Below, one piece after another: positions 8,925-17,185 of a stretch of 64,000 nt of DNA; position 1 is the first letter of the stretch, and the number at the start of each line of letters is the position of its first letter. The stretch is from Planctomycetota bacterium (lineage in GTDB: Bacteria; Planctomycetota; B15-G4; SIAN01): positions 1 through 64,000 of the forward strand of contig JANQQL010000034.1 in the NCBI GenBank assembly GCA_028289345.1, given 5' to 3'. A program made the position numbers and the translations under genes. The notes beneath the pieces are model-generated. The model did no database searches, was not told the origin of the DNA, and was given only the letters and a program-made list of their open reading frames with translations.

Positions 8925-10696
8925 AACGAGGTGTCATTCTCGGGCTGTTGCTCGGGGTCGCGTCATGTGGTGAGCAGATCGACGTGCTCGCACCGGACCT
9001 CAGCCAGGTTCCCGAACCGGCGATCGCTGACGCCGTCGAACGCTTTCGGGAGGACGTTGCCGAAGATCCGACCGCGGCCAACTGGGGCAAGTACGGCGAC
9101 CTGTTGCAGACCTACGACTGGGATCGAGAGGCCATCGAGAGTTACCAGCGAGCCATGGAGCTGGACCCCGATGGGTTTGTCTGGCCCTACCGGATTGGGA
9201 TCGTCCAGAGCCGCGCCGACGTACAGAGCGGTCTCGCCAGCTTGAATGCGGCGCTGGCCCTCGACGAGCGATACGCCCCGCTGCACGTCCGCTTGGCACG
9301 AACCAAACTCGAACTCGGCGACAGCGACGCGGCGCGCGAGCATTTCGAAGCCGCCCTCGCCCTGGACGAAGACAACGCGGCGGCGCAGCTTGCTCTGTGT
9401 CGCATGGACCTGGATGCCGGCAAGACCGAAGAAGCCACCATCGCTCTCGAGTCTTTGCTGGAAAGTCACCCGCGTTTGGCCGACGTGCACGAAACCTTGG
9501 CTCGGGCTTACTTTGCCTCGGGGGAAGCAGAGAAGGCCAGCGAACACGCCGACCAGGCAAGGCGCTACCCGCGGCGCGATCCGTTGGATGACCCACGCGG
9601 CAGCCCGATCCTCGAACCGATCTCGTCTCGGGACTTCCTCAATTCCGGGGTCGAGTTCGCCCGCCAGAACCGACTCGATGATGCCGTTCGCCAATTCGAA
9701 GAAGCTCTGGAGCTGGAACCGGGCTTCGAAGAGGCCTTCTACAACCTCGGCCTGGCGCTCAGCCTGCAAGGTTGGTTCGTGGAAGCCCAGCTGAACCTGG
9801 AGAAGGCGCTCGAGATCAACCCGAAGAACGAGGAGGCGCGCAACCGACTGGCCGAGGTCTACGCCAATCAGTCCATGTACAAGGAAGCGCGCAACGAGTA
9901 CCTCGAGCTGGTGGAGCGAAACCGAGATTCGGCCGACCTACACCGCAAGATCGGGGAGCTGTTCGCCCGCGAAGGCGACCTGCCCAACGCCATCACCTTC
10001 TCGCGCAAGGCCGTGGAACTCGCGCCGGGAGAAAAACACCAGCTCTACCAGCTCGCCTTCCAGCTCATGGAAAGCCGCGCCTACGAAGAGTCGGTCGAGT
10101 ACTTCCAGAAGGTGATCGAGCTGGACGAAGGCCACATCCTCGCCAACAACAACCTGGGCATCATGCTCGGCCAGCTCGGCCAACTGGAAGCGGCATTGAC
10201 GCACTTCCGCAAAGTCCTCGAAACCCAACCAGAACACGCGGGGGCCAAAGAGAATCTGGCCAATGGTTGCGCCAACGAGGGCACTCGTCACCTCAGCGAA
10301 GGTAACTACGAGAAGGCTCAGGGTTTGCTCGAAGAGGCGCTCGAACTCAAAGCCGGACGCACCGCCGTCCAACGCGAGCTGGCCTGGTTGCTCGCCACCC
10401 ATCCCGATGAATCGGCGCGGGACCCCAAGCGCGCCTTGGATCTCGCGGAAGACGTGTGGATGAAGGTCGAGGACACCGACACCCACGCCCTGGAAACTCT
10501 TGCGGCTGCCTACGCGGCGAATGCCCGCTTCGAAGAGGCCGTCGAAACCGCGATGAAGGCCCACAGCCAAGCCTTGGACCAAGGGAAGGAGGGCGTCGCC
10601 AAGAAACTCGGCCGGCAGATCAAACGCTACCAAGCCGAGCGCCCCCCGCGTCCCCGCGGAGGAGAATCCGAAGGCGAAGCGGGCGGGGCGAACTAA
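8921..10696 (+). CDS. TPR-repeat lipoprotein
   Basis: This 591-residue protein starts with GTG at 8921, overlapping the previous stop, with AGGAG upstream. The leader VKRGVILGLLLGVASC is a lipoprotein signal. The rest is a long solenoid of tetratricopeptide repeats (for example YQRAMELDPDGFVWPYRIG, EEALELEPGFEEAFYNLGLA, LEKALEINPKNEEARNRLA, YFQKVIELDEGHILANNNLG), roughly twelve units, with a Pro/Arg-rich end. TPR solenoids bind protein partners; the overlapping ASPIC/UnbV lipoprotein is the obvious candidate. Pairs of CRTAC1-type and TPR proteins are known in Planctomycetota and Acidobacteriota genomes, but their process is not established. Confidence 0.92.
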   Translation: MKRGVILGLLLGVASCGEQIDVLAPDLSQVPEPAIADAVERFREDVAEDPTAANWGKYGDLLQTYDWDREAIESYQRAMELDPDGFVWPYRIGIVQSRADVQSGLASLNAALALDERYAPLHVRLARTKLELGDSDAAREHFEAALALDEDNAAAQLALCRMDLDAGKTEEATIALESLLESHPRLADVHETLARAYFASGEAEKASEHADQARRYPRRDPLDDPRGSPILEPISSRDFLNSGVEFARQNRLDDAVRQFEEALELEPGFEEAFYNLGLALSLQGWFVEAQLNLEKALEINPKNEEARNRLAEVYANQSMYKEARNEYLELVERNRDSADLHRKIGELFAREGDLPNAITFSRKAVELAPGEKHQLYQLAFQLMESRAYEESVEYFQKVIELDEGHILANNNLGIMLGQLGQLEAALTHFRKVLETQPEHAGAKENLANGCANEGTRHLSEGNYEKAQGLLEEALELKAGRTAVQRELAWLLATHPDESARDPKRALDLAEDVWMKVEDTDTHALETLAAAYAANARFEEAVETAMKAHSQALDQGKEGVAKKLGRQIKRYQAERPPRPRGGESEGEAGGAN

Positions 10697-10865
10697 CAAG
10701 CACCGACCCAAGACCTTGCGGCGGCGAAAGTCTCGCCTGGACCGAAGATTCGAACAACCAAGGCGAGGTGAAACTCGACCGGGTGACGAAAGACTCGTTC
10801 AACAGCCTGCCTGACCGCGTCCACCAACTTCACGGACCAGCGCCGCGACGGAACGCGGGATCTGA

Positions 10866-11534
10866 CTACGCCTTGTCGAACTTCTCAAGATCGCTGGTCT
10901 TGCCGATCAGCAAGAAGTGCTCGCCTTCGTGAAGAGGAACCGCGGGATCAGGAACCACCGTGGTGGGCTTGGCGTCGGGATTCTGTTCGTTGGCGTGCAA
11001 GATGGCGATCACGGTGACGCCAAATCGACGGCGAAGCTCGAGTTCTAACAGGGTCTTGCCGGCCAGGTTCCCGGTCACCGCCCGCTCGACGATGGCGAAG
11101 TCCTCGCCCACCAGGTGGAAGTTCAGAACCGCATCCGCGGCCATCGACTTGGCCAGGCGCTCTGCCGACTCGGACAGGGGAATGACGACGCGATCGGCAC
11201 CCAGCTTTCGAAGCAAGCGCTCGTGGTCCGGACTTCCAGCGCGCGCGATCACCTGAGGCACCCCGAGCTCTTTCAAGATCATCGTGGCGAGGGCGCTGCG
11301 ATCCACGTCTCGACTGGCCGCAACCACCGCGCAGTCCACGCCGTGGGCGCACAGGCGCTCCAACACTTCGCGATCTCGCGCGTCGGCACAAACGGCCTCG
11401 TCCGCGAAGTCTTTGATCTGCGCGACGGCTGTTTCGTCGCCATCCACGGCGATCACCTCAGCCTTGGCGCTGGCCAAGTGCTGGACCAAGGACGTACCGA
11501 ATCGACCGAGGCCAACCACCAGGACCGTGGGCAT
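10866..11534 (-). CDS. ktrA: KtrA/TrkA-type potassium channel regulatory subunit (RCK)
   Basis: This 222-residue cytosolic protein gates the K+ transporter encoded just upstream. Residues 1-125 form the RCK_N Rossmann domain with GLGRFG (Gly8, Gly10, Gly13) and an acidic residue, Asp31, ending strand 2 for nucleotide binding. Residues about 135-220 form the RCK_C domain. Length equals that of classical KtrA rather than the duplicated 450-residue TrkA of enterics. AAGGAG lies 8 bases before the ATG. It follows ktrB on the minus strand after a 274-base gap, so co-transcription is likely but not assured. Confidence 0.94.
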   Translation of the reverse strand: MPTVLVVGLGRFGTSLVQHLASAKAEVIAVDGDETAVAQIKDFADEAVCADARDREVLERLCAHGVDCAVVAASRDVDRSALATMILKELGVPQVIARAGSPDHERLLRKLGADRVVIPLSESAERLAKSMAADAVLNFHLVGEDFAIVERAVTGNLAGKTLLELELRRRFGVTVIAILHANEQNPDAKPTTVVPDPAVPLHEGEHFLLIGKTSDLEKFDKA

Positions 11535-11808
11535 CTTGATTCTCCTTCGAAGCCAACGAACGGAGTCCCGTTCGCAGAATCCGACCTACCTTAACCCGGA
11601 GGATTCCCGAAGGCCGTCGCGGGAATGAATCCAAGAACTCCTGACAAGGACGGACGGCGATTCCAAACGCGACAGGACCAGCGAGCAAAGCCTGAAAGCG
11701 GTCCCCGGACAAGCGGTTCTGAGCTGCGTACCGATCGGAGGCGCAGCCCGCAGAGTGCAGGACTTGCAGGTGAGAAGAGGCTCTCGGCTCCGCGAAACGA
11801 CGGGTCAA

Positions 11809-13161
11809 TCAGCCGAGCCCCACTGGCTCTTCGGGATAGCTGATCTTGCCGTCTCCGGAGCTCGGAGGGATCAGCAGCACCAGGGTGAGGGGTCCGACTC
11901 GCCCGACCAGCATCGTCACCGCAAGGATGAACTTCCCGAACCCCGGAATCTCCGGCGTGATGCCGGTGCTGAGGCCCACGGTCCCCAGTGCCGACGCCGA
12001 CTCGAAGACCACCTCCAACAACGGCCGATCTCCCAGGACGTGATCGGGAATGACTTCGATGAGCACAATGACGACCGTCATCAGCATCAACAAATACACC
12101 GCCATCACCGTCATGGCATGGCGGACTTGCTGAGCGAGGATCGTGCGGCCCCCAAGGGTGGTCTTGGACCGACCGCGGATTTGGGCCCAGACACTGCTCA
12201 ACACCAGCACCCAGGTCACGGTTTTCATTCCGCCTGCCGTGGATCCGGGAGATCCACCGATCAGCATCCACAAGCAGAAGAACAGCAGCGTGGCGGAGCG
12301 GAGCTTGTCGATGTCGACGGTGTTGAACCCGGCGGTGCGCAAGGTCACCGACTGGAACAACCCGGCAAGAACCTTGTGTCCCGACGAAAGGCCACGTCCA
12401 TCCAACCCGTCCAGGGGCCGCCCCGTCCATTCCAAAGCGAGGAACAACGCCATGCCGCCAAGGATCAACGCGCCGCTGGTCCACAACACGATCCGTGTGT
12501 GCAGACTGAAGCGCCGCTTTTCTCGCCGAGGAAGGCAGCCGCGGCAAACTTCCGCCAGCACTCGAAAGCCAAGCCCGCCGACCAAGATCAAGCAGACGAT
12601 GGTCAGGTTCATGCCCCAGTGGGTTTGGTAGTCCTGCATCCCTCCGGGAAACGTCGAGAATCCCGCGTTGCAGAACGCCGAGACCGAGTGGAACGCCGCA
12701 TCGAACCATGACCCCGGCCGGTCGGTGAGGAACCGCTGCAAGACCACAGCGCCGAGGAGTTCCAGAATCACCGTGACCAGGAGCACGCGCCGCACCAGGG
12801 CAAACACCCCCAGGGGCTCGGCATAGCTCTCCCCGATCGCCTTGGCGTGATGCACCGACAGCCGACGCCCGACCACCGCGAAGAGCAACGTCCCCAACAG
12901 AACGAGCCCCATCCCTCCGATCTGGATCAGCGCCAGCAACACCTTCCAACCAAACGGCGAGAGGGTGTCCGAGAGTGACTCCACCGGAGACAACCCGGTC
13001 ACACACACCGCCGAGGTGCTGAGAAACAGCGCGTCGATCATCGAAAGGGGTTCGCCCTGAACCGAAGCAGGGAGTCGCAACACGAGCATCCCGATCAAGG
13101 CAATGCCCAGGTAGCTCCCCACGGCGACCGCTGAAGGTGATTTCCAGAATCCGGGTTTCAT
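11809..13161 (-). CDS. ktrB: KtrB/TrkH-family potassium transporter membrane subunit
   Basis: This 450-residue membrane protein forms the K+ path. Four M1-P-M2 repeats are visible through their pore loops, each with the filter Gly: STSAVCVTGLSP (about residues 48-59), SVSAFCNAGFST, VTLRTAGFNT and ESASALGTVGLST. An Arg-rich cytosolic loop (PRREKRRFS) lies in the middle. Start 13161 gives a proper first membrane helix; 57 upstream in-frame codons are hydrophilic and unlike the family. It is followed by the RCK subunit gene. Length matches KtrB better than the roughly 480-residue TrkH. No strong ribosome site was seen. Confidence 0.94.
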   Translation of the reverse strand: MKPGFWKSPSAVAVGSYLGIALIGMLVLRLPASVQGEPLSMIDALFLSTSAVCVTGLSPVESLSDTLSPFGWKVLLALIQIGGMGLVLLGTLLFAVVGRRLSVHHAKAIGESYAEPLGVFALVRRVLLVTVILELLGAVVLQRFLTDRPGSWFDAAFHSVSAFCNAGFSTFPGGMQDYQTHWGMNLTIVCLILVGGLGFRVLAEVCRGCLPRREKRRFSLHTRIVLWTSGALILGGMALFLALEWTGRPLDGLDGRGLSSGHKVLAGLFQSVTLRTAGFNTVDIDKLRSATLLFFCLWMLIGGSPGSTAGGMKTVTWVLVLSSVWAQIRGRSKTTLGGRTILAQQVRHAMTVMAVYLLMLMTVVIVLIEVIPDHVLGDRPLLEVVFESASALGTVGLSTGITPEIPGFGKFILAVTMLVGRVGPLTLVLLIPPSSGDGKISYPEEPVGLG

Positions 13162-13363
13162 GAGACCCAGCCTACAGAGTCCAAGATCCGGGCGCACCGC
13201 GGCAGGAGGGCCGCGATGGGGGACCTTTCCGCGCGACCAGCGACGCGCCTTAAGAACAGCGCCGCTCCATCCACGAATAACAGAACAAGTGCCTCCTTGA
13301 GCGCCGCGACGGCTGACAACTGAACCTTCCATCGCCTCAGCGCTGAGGTTGACCGATGGCAGG

Positions 13364-14080
13364 TCAAATCAGCTCTTGGAACTGCTCAGTCGCACACGGA
13401 TCAAAGTCTGAGGGCCACAAGGAAACCGCTTCACCGAGAAGTTTGTACTGAGATGGGGCGCCATGATTGACCTTCTTGGCGGTGATCTTCAGATCAGCCT
13501 TGCCGTGAGCTAGCAAGAATCGGAAATCCTCGCAGAGAAATCGGGGAACGTAACCAACCATGCCCGTGGGTGATTCTGCCCGAAGGGCAATCGCCCGCGG
13601 ATCTTTTGGGTTTTGTTCATCGAGCATTGGGAACAAGCGATTCCCTGCCTCAGTCGATTCCAGAATCGCGTCATGAGACTGCATGTACTTGCCACCGTGA
13701 ACAAAAAAGGTGACCCGGTACATCCCATCCGCTGGCTCTGGCTTTTCAAACACCATAAGAGAGTCTGTACTCCGAACGCCTTCGGTACGAACGAGTAGCC
13801 GCAAAGGATCCGGAGTATCGTGATCCATATCGACCCAGCTCAAGAGTTCTCGGTACTCCGGCCGCCCCTTCGACATGAGTCGATTCTGAAACAGAGCAGG
13901 CAGACTCTCCGACAGGTAGACCTTTCGCAGAGGCATCCCAGGAAACCCAGAGAATCGGTCCGCCTGGTCAGCACCCCTTGTATAGACAAACCGATACCCA
14001 TCCCCATTTCGGCTGAGCTGTCCGACGGGAAACCACGTCCTGGAATCTTGGTCTTGCCAGGCTAAGTACGCGACAGTCAT
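13364..14080 (-). CDS. HipA N-terminal-like plus HIRAN-domain protein
   Basis: This 238-residue protein has two parts. Residues 1-110 resemble the N-terminal subdomain of HipA kinases (YLAWQDQDSRTWFPVGQL, then ALFQNRLMSKGRPEY in place of the HipA F-x-N-L-P loop). Residues about 120-225 match the HIRAN domain: MYRVTFFVHGGKY, EQNPKDPRAIALRAE and GMVGYVPRF. HIRAN domains bind DNA ends or single-strand 3' ends in the SNF2 protein HLTF. The gene starts within the stop of the upstream kinase-like gene (ATGA overlap at 14077-14080), so both are translated from one message. The locus has visibly lower GC than its neighbours. The HipA-N assignment is less certain than HIRAN. Confidence 0.75.
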   Translation of the reverse strand: MTVAYLAWQDQDSRTWFPVGQLSRNGDGYRFVYTRGADQADRFSGFPGMPLRKVYLSESLPALFQNRLMSKGRPEYRELLSWVDMDHDTPDPLRLLVRTEGVRSTDSLMVFEKPEPADGMYRVTFFVHGGKYMQSHDAILESTEAGNRLFPMLDEQNPKDPRAIALRAESPTGMVGYVPRFLCEDFRFLLAHGKADLKITAKKVNHGAPSQYKLLGEAVSLWPSDFDPCATEQFQELI

Positions 14081-14979
14081 TCGATCACTTCCATCAACCG
14101 CCTTTGGTTGATCTCGAGTAGCTTGAGAGCAAACTGAATTCCTTCCTCGGAGATCAACGGGGCGGGAATCGCTCGAAAAACTCCCTCCATTTCCTCATAG
14201 CCTATCCGCCCGAGCCTTTTGAGCCAGATCCGAGCACCCACAGGATTCTGCGCCTCGGCGAACCGAAACGCATCCACCGTCTTCCAACACTGTTGAGTGC
14301 CAGCTTGAAAGAAAGGTGTCATCGCTCGATTCGCGTAGGCCTTGACGGAGTAGCCCTCGTCCTTGGTCGCCAGTCGCTTCGCGCGCACTTCATCAGATTC
14401 GTTCCGGCCTAGACTCGATGCGTGGTCAAAGGTGGGGGCAAGGCGAAACTCTGTGGCACTTCTGAAAATGCCACCCCAGTTCTCGTGATGGCGGTCCTGG
14501 TTTCCGATCCACGCGTCAAAGAGCAAGTAGCCAGCAAATAGGTCAGCCCAAGTACGAAGTCCTCCGGTGACGAGAGGGCTGTCGTCGGGGATCTTCCCAA
14601 AAGCCTCGATCCGTTTGAGGACGATTCGGAGCCGGTACTCTCGAGGCCGCAAGACCTCATGGGGATACCCCCGGTCTGTCGCTTGCAGCAGCTCATTTCC
14701 GTGGATAAGAGCCTCATCCTTCTCTACGAAGGATTCAGAGACAACGCCTCTTCGCCCACGCCAAGTGGCAAGCTCGTAGATCGCATGAGGAAGCCCCAGC
14801 AATCGGCAGAGCTCGCAAGCGACCTTTTCTGCCCAGTCCTCTCCGGTACCGGGCCTTGCTCGTTTGAAAAGGGCTTTTTTTCCACCCAGATCGAACCAGA
14901 ACTTCTCTTTCGACCCAAGGCTTTCCGGCAGGTTCGGAGCGTTCGTCGGAACATGAACAATGAGGTATTCGGTCGTCAT
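14077..14979 (-). CDS. HipA-like Ser/Thr kinase domain protein (split HipA)
   Basis: This 300-residue protein carries the kinase half of HipA without the N-terminal subdomain. GGKKALFKRARPGTGEDWAE (about 32-51) fits the nucleotide loop and Lys. WIGNQDRHHENWG near residue 162 is the catalytic loop (N-x-D-R-H-x-x-N-W-G), and APTFDHASSLG near 187 is the metal-binding DxG equivalent. HipA kinases inactivate tRNA-synthetase-type targets in toxin-antitoxin systems. Here no HipB-like helix-turn-helix antitoxin flanks the gene; instead the HipA-N-like/HIRAN protein overlaps it by 4 bases downstream. A run of seven A (coding strand) near 14875-14881 and lower GC set it apart from neighbours, suggesting acquisition by transfer. 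Confidence 0.8.
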   Translation of the reverse strand: MTTEYLIVHVPTNAPNLPESLGSKEKFWFDLGGKKALFKRARPGTGEDWAEKVACELCRLLGLPHAIYELATWRGRRGVVSESFVEKDEALIHGNELLQATDRGYPHEVLRPREYRLRIVLKRIEAFGKIPDDSPLVTGGLRTWADLFAGYLLFDAWIGNQDRHHENWGGIFRSATEFRLAPTFDHASSLGRNESDEVRAKRLATKDEGYSVKAYANRAMTPFFQAGTQQCWKTVDAFRFAEAQNPVGARIWLKRLGRIGYEEMEGVFRAIPAPLISEEGIQFALKLLEINQRRLMEVIE

Positions 14980-15043
14980 CGAGCCTGAAATGACGGCAGC
15001 ACCCGTTCCGGGTTACACCCTTCTCTCGCAATCTGTCCTCTTC

Positions 15044-16363
15044 TCACTTCGATCTCCCCAGCCGTACGTAATCCTCACGAAACGTCTGATATTGCGCCGG
15101 CACGGTGGGAATGCTGCGATCGGGATCGAGACGCTGACCGTTCCGTGCTTGCACGGCGCTCACTTGCTCGCGCAGGACCCGGGCGAGGTCTTGGTGGTCT
15201 CCCGTGCGGAACAGGGCGCCACGGCCTTGGGGAACTGCTTCGGACATCCCGTCCAGGTCGCTGGCAATGACCGGCAGTCCAGCGGCTCGACCTTCCAGGC
15301 AGACAAACGGCGTGTTCTCGCGCCACTTGGAGGGCACCACCAGCAGATGCAAGCCCCCCAAAACTTCGCGTAGTTGGTCGCGGCGAAAACCTCCCGCGAA
15401 ATGCACTCGATGGTCCGGGGAGGCGAGCTGGCGGACTTTCTCGTCAAACTCGGGGAAGTCTCCGAAGCGGCCGTGCACCGAGAGACGCAAGTCCCCTTCG
15501 AGGGTCCGGAAGGCGTTCAACAAAACGTCCAGTCCCTTGTGAGGCGCCAGGGTTCCGACAAACCCAATGGTGATGGTTTCCGGCGGCGGGTCCGGCGTCC
15601 CGATCAGATCCCAGTCGATGGCGTAGCGGGACAACGCGATGGGTTCCTCCGGTGCTCCTTGGTTCACCAACAGCTGTTTCACGGTCTGCGAGGGGGAATA
15701 CACGATGGCCGCCTGCTTCAAGGACTTGGTGAGAATCTCGCGACGGCGGGACATGGCGTAGCCGGCCTCGGCCCCTGCTTCGTCGTGGGCAGGAAACTCA
15801 TCGGCGGCGAGCTTCTTGGCGGCTTGTTCGCGAGCCCAGGGTTCCCGAGCCCACTGCTCGATCTCGGTGTACACGCAGTCGAAACAGCCGAAGCCGCCAT
15901 CGGGCGGTCCTTCACACAGCTCGCCGCCCGGCCGCAACAGCAAGAAGTTCGGGCAGATGTACCAGAAGTCCATGAGGTGAACACCAAACGGCACTCCTGC
16001 TTCCTTCATGTCGGTCATGCGATCGATGCCGACCCAGCGCAGATGGAAGGCATGCACGAAGTGGGGCTGGAACTCGGCCAACACCTTGCGGAACGCCGCC
16101 CCCACCTCGGGGTTGTGGAAATCGGTCAGAACGTGGTTGCGGACCTGGGCCTTGTCGAAGCGGTAGCGAGTCACCGGCACCCCGAGGTGCTCGTACTCGG
16201 CGGTCTCGGTCGGCGGATCCACGTTGCGAAAGTCGGGATCCACAGTGAACACGCGGACGTCGTCTCCCGCCGCTCGGCCGGCTCGGGCTAACGCCAGAAC
16301 GTACTGCTCCGTGCCGGAGACGAACTGGGGATAGAACTGGTGGACGACGTAGAGGATCCGCAT
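15044..16363 (-). CDS. GT4-family glycosyltransferase
   Basis: This 439-residue GT-B enzyme probably adds a sugar to a lipid-linked glycan at the inner membrane. The N-terminal MRILYVVHQFYPQFVSGTEQ is the acceptor-domain glycine loop; IGFVGTLAPHKGLDVLLNAF starts the donor domain, and ENTPFVCLE gives the E-x7-E motif near residue 345. A Cys-rich stretch in the middle (GFGCFDCVYTE) may bind metal and is common in a subset of GT4 enzymes. The start at 16363 gives the normal family N-terminus; in-frame ATGs at 16372 and 16375 are alternatives. It is divergent from the next GT4 across an 822-base gap. Confidence 0.9.
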   Translation of the reverse strand: MRILYVVHQFYPQFVSGTEQYVLALARAGRAAGDDVRVFTVDPDFRNVDPPTETAEYEHLGVPVTRYRFDKAQVRNHVLTDFHNPEVGAAFRKVLAEFQPHFVHAFHLRWVGIDRMTDMKEAGVPFGVHLMDFWYICPNFLLLRPGGELCEGPPDGGFGCFDCVYTEIEQWAREPWAREQAAKKLAADEFPAHDEAGAEAGYAMSRRREILTKSLKQAAIVYSPSQTVKQLLVNQGAPEEPIALSRYAIDWDLIGTPDPPPETITIGFVGTLAPHKGLDVLLNAFRTLEGDLRLSVHGRFGDFPEFDEKVRQLASPDHRVHFAGGFRRDQLREVLGGLHLLVVPSKWRENTPFVCLEGRAAGLPVIASDLDGMSEAVPQGRGALFRTGDHQDLARVLREQVSAVQARNGQRLDPDRSIPTVPAQYQTFREDYVRLGRSK

Positions 16364-17185
16364 GGGCGGCATCATCGCACCGGCGCGCCGCGACAGGGCT
16401 CGGAACTTGCCGGCTTCTTTCGACGCCGCGGCCGCTCGCGGCCCCCTTCCTCTGACGACCGTGGTGGAAGGCGCGAAACCCAACGAGGTCGCCGACGCTT
16501 CGCCCCCCTGAGGACCGCCGCCGACCTTGACCCACACTGACGAGCCGACCATTGGCCGGACTGCATCAATTCATGGTGCGTCGCGAGAGTGAGCCAAACT
16601 GCCCTCTGGCCTGAACTTACGCCCGTGCTCAGCAAGTCCGACCAGTTGGGCACCGAGAAGTGGTCGTAGAAGAAACCCGAAGGGACTCAGGCCCTTCGTA
16701 GCTCGCCTTCGCATCGATCAATCGTGCGAGGGGCGGCTGCGGGGCGCGGCAACCCAATGTTCCAGCAGCCTCGTGGCGAGCAGGCTGACGCAGGGCGCAG
16801 CGCCTCCCCAAAGAGGACACAAACACTTACATGTCAATAGCTTAAGGATCACAAGACCACTTGGCATGGGCCTATCCCCAGCCGCGAAAACTCCAAGCGA
16901 CAACCCCGGCTGCCGGCGCCTATCGCAGTGGTCGAACCAGATTCTTCCCGGATTCGACGGCGAATCGGGACGGGTCCGCGCGATGGGGTGCCGAAAGACT
17001 CTTCCGAGGCCGGTGCCAAGCCGACTCCGAGATCCTCTCGGGGCGGTTGCTCTCGGCCGCCGTGGCCCCCGCGCTGCCGTCGTCCTTCCCCCACTCGACT
17101 CAGGAGAAATGGCGACTCCCGGCGCGGGAATCCCGCTAATTTCAGCCGACTTTTGCCGTTCCCCTTCTCCCTCTTCTTGGCACCG
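16364..17185. other. 822-base divergent intergenic region of the glycan locus
   Basis: This is the longest non-coding stretch of the window, between two divergent GT4 genes. All frames crossing it look like random GC-rich translation. The only distinct feature is an AT-rich patch at about 16820-16850 containing AGCTTAAG (16839-16846). The region presumably holds promoters and a leader for the downstream glycan operon. No tRNA, riboswitch or JUMPstart element was recognised. Confidence 0.5.

Noticed and set aside
11591-13006. 471-codon minus-strand frame
   Set aside because: Other frame of ktrB; Arg/Gly/Pro-rich without membrane helices.
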